Made by a program: the position numbers and the translations under genes. Below are positions 33,026-39,992 of a stretch of 64,000 bases of DNA, in pieces. Positions within the stretch are counted from its first letter, which is position 1; each line of letters opens with the position of its first letter. The notes beneath the pieces are model-generated. The model was not told where the DNA came from. It was given only the letters and a program-made list of their open reading frames with translations, and made no database searches. Source of the DNA: Chitinophaga sp. Ak27 (GTDB lineage: Bacteria > Bacteroidota > Bacteroidia > Chitinophagales > Chitinophagaceae); contig NZ_JABAOB010000005.1 in the NCBI RefSeq assembly GCF_012726295.1, positions 248,001 through 312,000 of the forward strand, read 5' to 3'.

Positions 33026-33859
33026 TTATTCGTGTAATGTCAACAACGGTAAATGTGTCTGGTAGGCCAGTTTAGATGTACGGCTCCGTTTGAAAATACC
33101 TTCAAAAAGGCCATGTTTTTTAGGGATGGTCAGGATGATATCCGCCTTATTCTCCTCTGCAAATTCAACAATTCCTTCTACTACATCGGGATTATCGATA
33201 AAATGGTATACCGGGTTGAAATCTTCCAATAGCGTATCCAGCAACATGGTTTCAAAAGGTGTATCTGTGCTGAAATGCCGGCTTTCATGGTCTATATTGA
33301 TAACATGTAACTCGGCATTGAATATATGCAGCAATTTTTTGAGTGGTTCTACCGGGGTGGTTTCTGCAATTTTGCGGAGGTCTACGGCAAATACAATTTT
33401 TTCAATAGGCTTGTACTTTGCACCGCCAGGCACTATCAGCACGGGGTAACTGGTGTTTTTTACCACATCAATGGTATTAGAGCCTACCAGTACTTCTTCC
33501 AGTTTACTACCACCTGTGATTCCCATTACGATCAGATCCGCTTCTTCATTCTTACATACTTCCTCGATCGTAGCCGCCAGCAGGGTATTATCTGCCCGTA
33601 TTACCAATGTAGAACCGGGGGGAACCAGTGTATCCAGCTCCTTTTTCATTTTCTCCAAGCCTTCTATGCTGGCTACCCGCAGGTCGTCTGGATTTACCAT
33701 GGGAATCATGGTGGGAATATCAGGAATGGGCACTATCAATTCGTAGGCGTGGTACAATACGATGCGGGTTGTTCCCAGATTCCGGGCCAGCGATAAAGCG
33801 TAGGTAGCAGCGTTGTAGGCCGTATCTGAAAAATCGGTGGGTACTAAGATTGTTTTCAT
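33026..33859 (-). CDS. Universal stress protein, tandem UspA-type
   Basis: About 277 residues with two UspA-like units. The first is clear: MKTILVPTDFSDTAYNAATY at the start, and a nucleotide-binding-type GITGGSKLEEVLVGSNTI at about residues 128-145, before YPVLIVPGG. The second (EKIVFAVDLRKIAE onward) is degenerate and lacks a G-x2-G-x9-G loop. The frame is open further upstream to 34027, but the ATG at 33859 gives the canonical Usp N terminus and is chosen. Universal stress proteins are cytosolic and bind nucleotides under stress; the exact role is unknown. It is separated from lysS by a long inverted repeat. Confidence 0.88.
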   Translation of the reverse strand: MKTILVPTDFSDTAYNAATYALSLARNLGTTRIVLYHAYELIVPIPDIPTMIPMVNPDDLRVASIEGLEKMKKELDTLVPPGSTLVIRADNTLLAATIEEVCKNEEADLIVMGITGGSKLEEVLVGSNTIDVVKNTSYPVLIVPGGAKYKPIEKIVFAVDLRKIAETTPVEPLKKLLHIFNAELHVINIDHESRHFSTDTPFETMLLDTLLEDFNPVYHFIDNPDVVEGIVEFAEENKADIILTIPKKHGLFEGIFKRSRTSKLAYQTHLPLLTLHE

Positions 33860-33950
33860 ATGGCTACTTTTAAGATACCGATAAGTATTACTTAAAGTTA
33901 ACGATGTGTGTTGGTTTATGAACGGTTTAAGAAAATTTAATGCCAGAAAG

Positions 33951-34069
33951 AGCTGAAAGCATAAAGCGGAAAGCAAAAAGCGATTATAGCGAATGAACTT
34001 TTGCGGATAACTACCCGCATTGATCAATCGATATAATCGCTTTTTGCTTTCCGCTTTATGCTTTCAGCT
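33951..34069. repeat. Perfect 38-bp inverted repeat built of AGC heptads, after lysS
   Basis: The left arm 33951-33988 and right arm 34032-34069 are perfect 38-nt complements around a 43-bp spacer. Each arm has a 7-nt period (AGCTGAA, AGCATAA, AGCGGAA, AGCAAAA, AGCGATT). The right arm ends at the base before the lysS stop codon. It may act as the lysS terminator, but its length and periodicity go far beyond an ordinary terminator. Confidence 0.8.
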
Positions 34070-35584
34070 TTATTTCTGTTGTTCCGGCTTCATTTGCGGG
34101 AAGAAGAGCACATCCTGGATAGACGGCTGATTAGTCATCAGCATGGTTAAACGGTCGATACCTATACCGATACCGGAAGTAGGCGGCATACCATATTCCA
34201 GGGCGCGCAGGAAGTCGTAGTCGATGTACATGGCTTCATCGTCGCCACGTTCCATCAGTTCCACCTGTTCTTCGAAGCGTTCGCGCTGGTCGATAGGATC
34301 GTTTAGCTCACTATATGCGTTAGCGATTTCCTTTCCGTTCACCATCAGCTCAAAACGTTCAACCAGACCTGGTTTGCTACGGTGTTTTTTGGTGAGCGGG
34401 CTCATTTCTACCGGGTAATCGGTGATAAAGGTGGGTTGGATGTAGTTTCCTTCACATTTCTCTCCAAAAATCTCATCGATCAGTTTGGCCTTACCCAATT
34501 TAGGATCTACGTGGATGCCCAGTTGCTTGCACACTTCGCGGAGTTGAGCTTCATCCATTGTGGAAATATCAATACCGGTATGTTCCAGGATGGATTCATA
34601 CATAGATACGCGGCGGAACGGTGCTTTAAAGTCGATCGTTTTATCGCCTACCTGTACAGTGGTGGTACCATGTAAGGTGAGTGCAATTTTTTCCAGGAGG
34701 GACTCCGTAGTACGCATCATCCACTCGTAGTCTTTGTACGCGGCGTACATTTCCATTACGGTAAATTCCGGGTTATGGGTACGGTCCATCCCTTCGTTAC
34801 GGAAGTCTTTTGCAAACTCGTATACGCCTTCAAAACCACCTACGATCAGGCGTTTGAGGTATAATTCGTTGGCAATGCGCAGGTATAACGGCATATCCAG
34901 CGCATTATGGTGTGTAATAAATGGCCTTGCGGTAGCGCCGCCGGGAATTGGCTGCAGGATCGGCGTTTCTACTTCCAGGTAACCCAGGTTGTTATAGAAA
35001 TCGCGGATAGTTTGCATGATTTTGGTGCGTTTAATGAACACCTCTTTCACTTCCGGGTTGATGACCAGGTCGGCATAACGCTGGCGGTATTTGAATTCCG
35101 GGTCGGTTACTTCGTCAAACACCTCACCTTCTTTCGCCTTTACCACCGGCAGCGGGCGCAGTGATTTGGCCAGGATCGTGATTTCTGTGGCGTGAACGGA
35201 TGTTTCACCGGTTTTGGTAATAAAGGCGTATCCTTTAATACCTATAAAATCGCTGATGTCCAGCAGTTTCTTAAATACAACGTCGTACAGCGTTTTGTCT
35301 TCACCCGGGCAAATATCATCTCTGCGGATATATACCTGGATACGGCCTACGCTATCCTGGATAACGGCAAATGCCGCCTTTCCCATATCACGAACGCTCA
35401 TGATACGGCCAGCCAGGCATACCTGCTGGAATTGTTCTTTGGTTTCTTCCGAATAATTGGTTTTTATATTAACGGAAGTATCATTAACCGGGTACTCCGC
35501 TGCAGGGTAGGGGTCTATGCCTAAATTATGCAGCTCCTGTAATTTTTCCCGGCGTATAATCTCTTGCTCAGATAATTGTGTCAT
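34070..35584 (-). CDS. lysS: Lysyl-tRNA synthetase (class II)
   Basis: A full-length class II LysRS (about 504 residues) that charges tRNA-Lys with lysine. It has an N-terminal OB-fold anticodon-binding domain (residues about 50-160, VCLAGRIMSVRDMGKAAFAV). The catalytic motifs follow: motif 1 around LGYLEVETPILQPIPGGATA, motif 2 FAKDFRNEGMDRTHNPEFT, and motif 3 GMPPTSGIGIGIDRLTML near the C terminus. The frame is open to 35605; the ATG at 35584 (MTQLSEQEIIRREKL) is the likelier start. Upstream is its -7 box and, before that, small RNA copy B on the same strand. Confidence 0.97.
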   Translation of the reverse strand: MTQLSEQEIIRREKLQELHNLGIDPYPAAEYPVNDTSVNIKTNYSEETKEQFQQVCLAGRIMSVRDMGKAAFAVIQDSVGRIQVYIRRDDICPGEDKTLYDVVFKKLLDISDFIGIKGYAFITKTGETSVHATEITILAKSLRPLPVVKAKEGEVFDEVTDPEFKYRQRYADLVINPEVKEVFIKRTKIMQTIRDFYNNLGYLEVETPILQPIPGGATARPFITHHNALDMPLYLRIANELYLKRLIVGGFEGVYEFAKDFRNEGMDRTHNPEFTVMEMYAAYKDYEWMMRTTESLLEKIALTLHGTTTVQVGDKTIDFKAPFRRVSMYESILEHTGIDISTMDEAQLREVCKQLGIHVDPKLGKAKLIDEIFGEKCEGNYIQPTFITDYPVEMSPLTKKHRSKPGLVERFELMVNGKEIANAYSELNDPIDQRERFEEQVELMERGDDEAMYIDYDFLRALEYGMPPTSGIGIGIDRLTMLMTNQPSIQDVLFFPQMKPEQQK

Positions 35585-35613
35585 GTAGTAAGTTGTAATT
35601 GCCAATTGGAGTG

Positions 35614-35621
35614 CAAAAATA
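35614..35621 (-). promoter_or_regulatory. -7 box (TATTTTTG) for lysS, adjoining the copy B terminator
   Basis: The minus strand reads TATTTTTG, 30 bp before the preferred lysS start. It follows directly on the T-rich run of the hairpin at 35628-35649, the same terminator-promoter fusion as at nadC. Confidence 0.5.
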
Positions 35622-35678
35622 ATAAAAAGGGCTGTAAGACTACAGCCCTCTTATTTTTTGACCATATCCTATGAAAAC
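35622..35678 (-). ncRNA. Candidate small RNA, family copy B (upstream of lysS)
   Basis: The minus strand shows a -7-like box TATCTTTA (35684-35691), 4 nt, then GGTTTTCATAGGATATGG, a GTCAAAA tract, and a 9-bp terminator hairpin (AGGGCTGTA, loop GTCT, TACAGCCCT at 35628-35649) with a T5 run. The stem sequence differs from copy A at several positions while pairing is kept. Unlike the other copies, no upstream palindrome is found, and the short ORF would be only ATG-GTC-AAA-AAA-stop. It lies just before lysS on the same strand, so it could also be a leader/attenuator. Confidence 0.5.
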
Positions 35679-35808
35679 CAATTTAAAGATAGCCGCTTCT
35701 ACTGCTATTTACAGCCAGATTTACCAGATGCGGGGAATTCCTTCATATTTGGTCGTATTTGGCGAATGGCTGGCTTCCGGGAGGTCCGTTTGTGTAAATT
35801 GTTGCGGC

Positions 35809-35816
35809 TATTTTTG
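35809..35816 (+). promoter_or_regulatory. -7 box (TATTTTTG) for the dipeptidyl peptidase gene
   Basis: TATTTTTG lies 60 bp before the ATG, with a TTTG (35789-35792) 16 bp upstream as a possible -33 element. Confidence 0.5.
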
Positions 35817-35876
35817 AGTTATGCTTATTTTCGTTCGCTAAGAGCAACAAAAAAAACAGCCTGATTTCTATTTATT

Positions 35877-38027
35877 ATGAGAAGCGAACAATGGTTTAAA
35901 CCAACCTCCATTGGTGGTGTAGCGCTCCTGCTGCTGACCACCACCCATTTGGATGCACAACAAAAGCCGGATCTTACTTTCGAAGAAGCATTTAAAGGTA
36001 AAGCTACCAATATCACTAAGCCCTTGCCGGCTATCCGTGAGTGGGTAGATGGTGAACATTACCTGGAAATGCGTCCCGACGCGGCTACCGGCCGTATGCA
36101 GGCCTGGCAGATCGATGCCCGCACCGGCAATGCCACCATCTATACAGCGCCAGTAGATGGGCCCAGTGTAGAAGTACGCGATAAAGATGTATTCTATAAA
36201 GCCGCTGATGGTAATAGCACCCGTTTAACCAATGATGCTGCGGAAGAAAAGAACCCTACTTTATCTCCAGATGGAAAATATGTAGCATTTACCCGTAATA
36301 ACGACTTATACAGCATAGAAATAGCTACCAAAAAGGAAACCCGTTATACCACCGATGGTTCGGACGTGATCTATAATGGTTGGGCATCCTGGGTGTATTA
36401 TGAAGAAATCCTTGGCCGTCCTACCCGCTATCGGGCTTTCTGGTGGAGCCCCGACAGTCGGCAGATTGCCTACATGCATTTCAACGACAGCAAAGTGCCG
36501 GTGTTCCCCATCTATAGTGAAAAAGGCCAGCACGGCTACCTCGAAAATACCCGCTACCCCAAAGCAGGCGATCCGAATCCTGCTGTAAAAGTAGGCGTAG
36601 TAGCGGTTTCGGGCGGCGCCACCATTTGGGCCGATTTTAATGAAAACGATGATCAATACTTCGGTATGCCCTTTTGGACTGGTGATAGCCAGCAACTCTG
36701 CATGCAATGGATGAACCGCGGCCAGGATAACCTGAAAATATATAGCATCAATCCCAAGAGCGGCGCCAAAAAAGAAATCTATGATGAAAAGCAAAAAACA
36801 TGGATCGACTGGTTTGATGCGGTACCTTTTGTACAAAATGGCCAAAGCTTCCTGATCCAAAGCGATAAAACCGGTTGGTCGCACCTTTATCTATATAACC
36901 TGGACGGCTCTCTGAAAAAACAACTTACTTCCGGTAACTGGACCGTGAAGGAGGTGATAGAGATCGATGATAAAAACCAGGTGATCTACTTCACCGCACG
37001 CAAAGAAGCTTCTACCCGCTTTGATCTGTATAAGGTAAGTATGAAAACGGCGGCTATCACCCGTCTTACCCATGGCAACTATAATAATAGTATCAAGATG
37101 GCGCCGGGGGGCAAATATTTCATCACCACCTATTCCAACCTGCAAACGCCTTCAAAAATGGCATTGGTAGATAACAATGGCAAGGTAGTGCGTGAGCTGG
37201 GCGACAGCAAGGGAGAGCGTTTTGACAGCTATAACCTGGCCAAAACTGAATTAAAAACTTACCAGACCCGCGATGGGCTTACCTTACCGCTCACTGTTAC
37301 CATGCCGGTACATATGGAACCAGGTAAAAAATATCCGATCCTGATCAGTATTTATGGCGGACCTAATGCCGGCACCGTATATGACACCTGGAAATTTACG
37401 CCGGTGCAGCAATGGTGGGCGCAGGAAGGCGTAATACAGGTAGCGATCGACAACCGCAGCAGCGGGCAATTGGGCAAAATGGGCATGAACTATATCCACC
37501 GTAAGCTAGGTATACATGAGATTGAAGACTATATGGATGCCGCCATGTGGTTACGTTCCCAGCCTTGGGCCGATGGTAACAAGATATGCATAACCGGAGG
37601 CAGCTTTGGTGGTTATATGACCTGTATGGCCCTTACCTACGGAGCAGACGTATTTACGCATGGTATGGCTAATTTCGCTGTAACTGACTGGCAATTATAT
37701 GACAGCCATTATACCGAGCGCTATATGGACACCCCGGCTGAAAATCCTGAAGGTTACAAAGCCACTGCAGTAATGACCTATGCTGATAAATACAAGGGGC
37801 TCATTCGTATTACTCACGGTACTATGGACGATAACGTACATCTCCAGAATTGTATCCAGCTGGTTGACAAGCTGGAAAATCTGAACAAACATTTTGAGCT
37901 GATGGTATATCCCGGTGAGCGTCACGGATGGGGCGGCCTAAAAAGTGTACATTCTGCCGGCGAATCTTACCGCTTTATATATAATAACCTCCTGAACAAG
38001 GCCTACCCGGCGCAGTTCCAGCCATAA
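35877..38027 (+). CDS. Dipeptidyl peptidase IV-like S9 family serine peptidase
   Basis: A 716-residue exported peptidase. The N-terminal hydrophobic segment (SIGGVALLLLTTTHLDAQQ) is followed by an eight-bladed beta-propeller (residues about 60-460, with the WSPDSRQIAYMHFNDS and WASWVYYEEILGR stretches typical of DPP IV). A C-terminal alpha/beta hydrolase completes it. The nucleophile is in GGSFGGYMTC (about S576), Asp in HGTMDDNVHLQN (about 651), and His in GERHGWGG (about 683). The double Glu for N-terminal amine binding appears to be in YYEEILGR. DPP IV releases Xaa-Pro dipeptides from peptides in the periplasm. It is monocistronic, with a hairpin downstream. Confidence 0.93.
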   Translation: MRSEQWFKPTSIGGVALLLLTTTHLDAQQKPDLTFEEAFKGKATNITKPLPAIREWVDGEHYLEMRPDAATGRMQAWQIDARTGNATIYTAPVDGPSVEVRDKDVFYKAADGNSTRLTNDAAEEKNPTLSPDGKYVAFTRNNDLYSIEIATKKETRYTTDGSDVIYNGWASWVYYEEILGRPTRYRAFWWSPDSRQIAYMHFNDSKVPVFPIYSEKGQHGYLENTRYPKAGDPNPAVKVGVVAVSGGATIWADFNENDDQYFGMPFWTGDSQQLCMQWMNRGQDNLKIYSINPKSGAKKEIYDEKQKTWIDWFDAVPFVQNGQSFLIQSDKTGWSHLYLYNLDGSLKKQLTSGNWTVKEVIEIDDKNQVIYFTARKEASTRFDLYKVSMKTAAITRLTHGNYNNSIKMAPGGKYFITTYSNLQTPSKMALVDNNGKVVRELGDSKGERFDSYNLAKTELKTYQTRDGLTLPLTVTMPVHMEPGKKYPILISIYGGPNAGTVYDTWKFTPVQQWWAQEGVIQVAIDNRSSGQLGKMGMNYIHRKLGIHEIEDYMDAAMWLRSQPWADGNKICITGGSFGGYMTCMALTYGADVFTHGMANFAVTDWQLYDSHYTERYMDTPAENPEGYKATAVMTYADKYKGLIRITHGTMDDNVHLQNCIQLVDKLENLNKHFELMVYPGERHGWGGLKSVHSAGESYRFIYNNLLNKAYPAQFQP

Positions 38028-38044
38028 TTTATTAGTAGAAGCCA

Positions 38045-38096
38045 ATAACGGCTTGGTATGCAGAAACACGCTTGTATCTGTATATCAAGCCGTTAT
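38045..38096 (+). terminator. Probable terminator of the dipeptidyl peptidase gene
   Basis: ATAACGGCTTG (38045-38055) pairs with CAAGCCGTTAT (38086-38096) across a 30-nt loop, followed by a short T run. The long loop makes it weaker than other terminators here. Confidence 0.5.
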
Positions 38097-38161
38097 CGAT
38101 TTTATGATGTTAAGAAGTCTGGAAAAATAAGTAGAGATGGGGCTATAAAGTGGGAGGTCTT

Positions 38162-38227
38162 AAAAAAGAAACAGGGCTGCAAGACTACAGCCCCGAAAAA
38201 TTTTAACCATATCTTTATTGAAAAACC
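38162..38227 (-). ncRNA. Candidate small RNA, family copy C
   Basis: The minus strand shows a degenerate -7 box CACCTTTG (38233-38240), 4 nt, AGGTTTTTCAATAAAGATATGG (one small insertion relative to the other copies). TTAAAA, then a hairpin (GGGCTG/CAGCCC, 38174-38193) and a T-rich tail follow. The upstream element at 38274-38300 is present with changed but still matching half-sites. It lies 235 bp downstream of copy D in the same orientation. This is the most diverged of the four copies. Confidence 0.4.
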
Positions 38228-38273
38228 TATACCAAAGGTGGCCGTTTTTTACGACACTGCAGTGCGCATTCTA

Positions 38274-38300
38274 GTGAACGGTATATTTTATCCGGTAAAC
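38274..38300. promoter_or_regulatory. Conserved interrupted palindrome upstream of sRNA copy C
   Basis: GTGAACGG and CCGGTAAAC half-sites around 10 bp. Relative to copies A and D both half-sites changed in step (CGA to CGG, TCG to CCG), which keeps the dyad. Confidence 0.4.
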
Positions 38301-38450
38301 GCGAGAAAAAGGAGGGTGAACGTAAGGGGGTAAAAAATACTTCATGATAACTTAATATGCGTCTTTTCCTCCCAATAAATTGATTATCAGTTCAAATAGA
38401 TGTTTAAACAAATATTTGGCCTAAAAGTGTGCCTAAGAGCGAGAAAGAAT

Positions 38451-38512
38451 AAAAAAAGGGCTGGTAAGAATACCGCCCTTGTAATAATTTTAACCATATC
38501 CTATGAAAAACC
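38451..38512 (-). ncRNA. Candidate small RNA, family copy D
   Basis: The minus strand shows the best -7 box of the family, TATCTTTG (38518-38525), 4 nt, then AGGTTTTTCATAGGATATGG, TTAAAA and a spacer. A 10-bp hairpin with one bulge (AAGGGC and GGTA arms, loop TTCT, 38456-38480) ends in T7. The palindrome GTGAACGA...TCGTAAAC lies at 38558-38584. Two copies (C and D) are in tandem in this 683-bp gap; the stretch 38590-38710 is very AT-rich with nothing recognised. The overlapping short ORF would be 33 codons and would read through the hairpin. Confidence 0.55.
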
Positions 38513-38557
38513 TAGAACAAAGATATACCGGGGAATTTTGTCTTAGGTTTCATTTCC

Positions 38558-38584
38558 GTGAACGATGAATTATTGTTCGTAAAC
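38558..38584. promoter_or_regulatory. Conserved interrupted palindrome upstream of sRNA copy D
   Basis: GTGAACGAT and TTCGTAAAC half-sites, 32 bp beyond the -7 box, the same placement as at copies A and C. Confidence 0.4.
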
Positions 38585-38710
38585 AGATGATAATGGATAA
38601 TGTGCAGTCATATTATTTTAATAATAATATTATTATTATTTAGAATTAGAAATATAAAATATTCATTATGAATTATTAATCAGTAAAAAAATAGCAAATA
38701 CTGAAAACCA

Positions 38711-39049
38711 TTAGGCAATTCGTTGGCCATTCTTTACATTCTTATCTGGTTGAAGTAATACCACTTCTTTATGATCGCCTACCACTCCCAATACCAGGCA
38801 TTCTGATATAAAATTGGCGATTTGCTTGGGAGGGAAGTTCACAACAGCAACTACCTGTTTGTTGATTAGGTCTTCTTTCTGGTAAAGTGCGGTAATTTGT
38901 GCAGAAGATTTTTTCAGACCCAGTTCAGGTCCAAAATCGATCAGCAACTGGTACGCCGGGTTACGTGCTTTGGGAAAATCATTTGCTTCGAGGATAGTGC
39001 CTACTCTTATTTCTACTTTTTCAAAATCCGGCCAGGTAATCGTTTCCAT
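38711..39049 (-). CDS. csaA: CsaA-like tRNA-binding protein
   Basis: A 112-residue single OB-fold protein of the tRNA-binding-domain family: ITWPDFEKVEIRVGTILEAN at the start, KARNPAYQLLIDFGPELGLK, then the SSAQITALYQKEDLINKQVV strand and VNFPPKQIANFISECLVLG. Length and motifs match CsaA, a homodimeric tRNA-binding protein with reported chaperone-like activity. It is cytosolic and monocistronic on the minus strand; nothing in the adjacent genes refines its role. No consensus -7 box was found in its upstream gap. Confidence 0.9.
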   Translation of the reverse strand: METITWPDFEKVEIRVGTILEANDFPKARNPAYQLLIDFGPELGLKKSSAQITALYQKEDLINKQVVAVVNFPPKQIANFISECLVLGVVGDHKEVVLLQPDKNVKNGQRIA

Positions 39050-39262
39050 CTTTTATTGAATTATTTCTGGCAATATAACAAACCGCAATGGGACCCACAA
39101 CCTCGAACGAGACTTTATTGTGTGGAAAAAATAAACCGACTTTGTTTAACAATCAGCGGGATTTAAATGTTATGAACGGAAAAAACTAACCTGCTTCATA
39201 TAGCAAACTGGCATAATTATTGACTTTTTACCGCAAATTTTAGGTTAAAAAATAGGTTAAAG

Positions 39263-39298
39263 CGAAAGAACCCCACCTGCAGAGGTGGGGTTCTTTCG
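39263..39298. terminator. 15-bp perfect hairpin after lptC
   Basis: CGAAAGAACCCCACC (39263-39277) pairs perfectly with 39284-39298 over a 6-nt loop. It lies 24 bp after the lptC stop, with a T-rich stretch on the minus strand. Confidence 0.7.
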
Positions 39299-39321
39299 TA
39301 TAGCGACTTACGTTAGCCAAA

Positions 39322-39870
39322 TCAGTTTAAGGCAGTGCTATCCTCTACGGTAATAGGACCGCTTACCTTCAATATTTTCTTTTCAGTAAAGTCTTCGTTA
39401 GCTTCGAGTCCCCAGCCATGCAGGGAATCGGTAGGCGTAGTAATAAATACTTCTTTGGTAGAATAGAAGATTTTCCGTTTGGGATCCCAGTTTAATTCAT
39501 TGGTATTCAGTTTTTCGCCTTTCTTATTGATGACTACCACGCTGTCTGTCAGGTATACATTTCCTTCTGCCTCCAGGTACTTCCCTTTTTTGGCAGAAAG
39601 GGTACTTTCAATGCCGAGGCTGTCGTTGTACATCAGTACACGCAAACCGTTATTGAAAGCCACATAAGAGGGCTTATCAAGGCTGCGTTCCATGGTGGGG
39701 GCCAGGAGCTTTGCATTCACTTTACCGCCCTGACTGAAGATGGTAACAATATCGACTCCGTTTTCGGTGGCCGCTTTTTTGGAATCGAATTCCATTACCG
39801 TTTTCAGGTCGTTTTCGCAACTACTAACGGCAACGGCTATTATGAGAAATAAGCAAACTCTTTTAATCAT
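39322..39870 (-). CDS. lptC: LPS export ABC transporter periplasmic protein LptC
   Basis: A 182-residue LptC-type lipoprotein: the signal VCLFLIIAVAVSSC gives a lipidated Cys at residue 18. The OstA/LptC beta-jellyroll then follows, built of short repeats (MEFDSKKAATENGVDIVTIF; LSAKKGKYLEAEGNVYLTDS; ELNWDPKRKIFYSTKEVFI). LptC accepts lipopolysaccharide from the LptBFG transporter and passes it to LptA. The gene follows an outer-membrane barrel gene on the same strand (122-bp gap), with its own -7 box between them. Confidence 0.87.
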   Translation of the reverse strand: MIKRVCLFLIIAVAVSSCENDLKTVMEFDSKKAATENGVDIVTIFSQGGKVNAKLLAPTMERSLDKPSYVAFNNGLRVLMYNDSLGIESTLSAKKGKYLEAEGNVYLTDSVVVINKKGEKLNTNELNWDPKRKIFYSTKEVFITTPTDSLHGWGLEANEDFTEKKILKVSGPITVEDSTALN

Positions 39871-39887
39871 TTGAGCATATAATAGGT

Positions 39888-39895
39888 CAAAGATA
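39888..39895 (-). promoter_or_regulatory. -7 box (TATCTTTG) for lptC
   Basis: The minus strand reads TATCTTTG, 17 bp before the lptC ATG, so the 5' leader would be only about 10 nt. Confidence 0.45.
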
Positions 39896-39992
39896 GCTAT
39901 TCGCAGCTATTGGCAGAAATGCAGCGGAGATATAAGCGTAGTTTATATTAAAACTTTGCCTATATCTCCGCCACGATTAATGAATAAAGATT

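Noticed and set aside
38058..38333. 91-codon ORF on the plus strand in the 38 kb gap
   Set aside because: It runs antisense through element copy C and its palindrome, has no recognisable protein features, and its codon use is unlike neighbouring genes.
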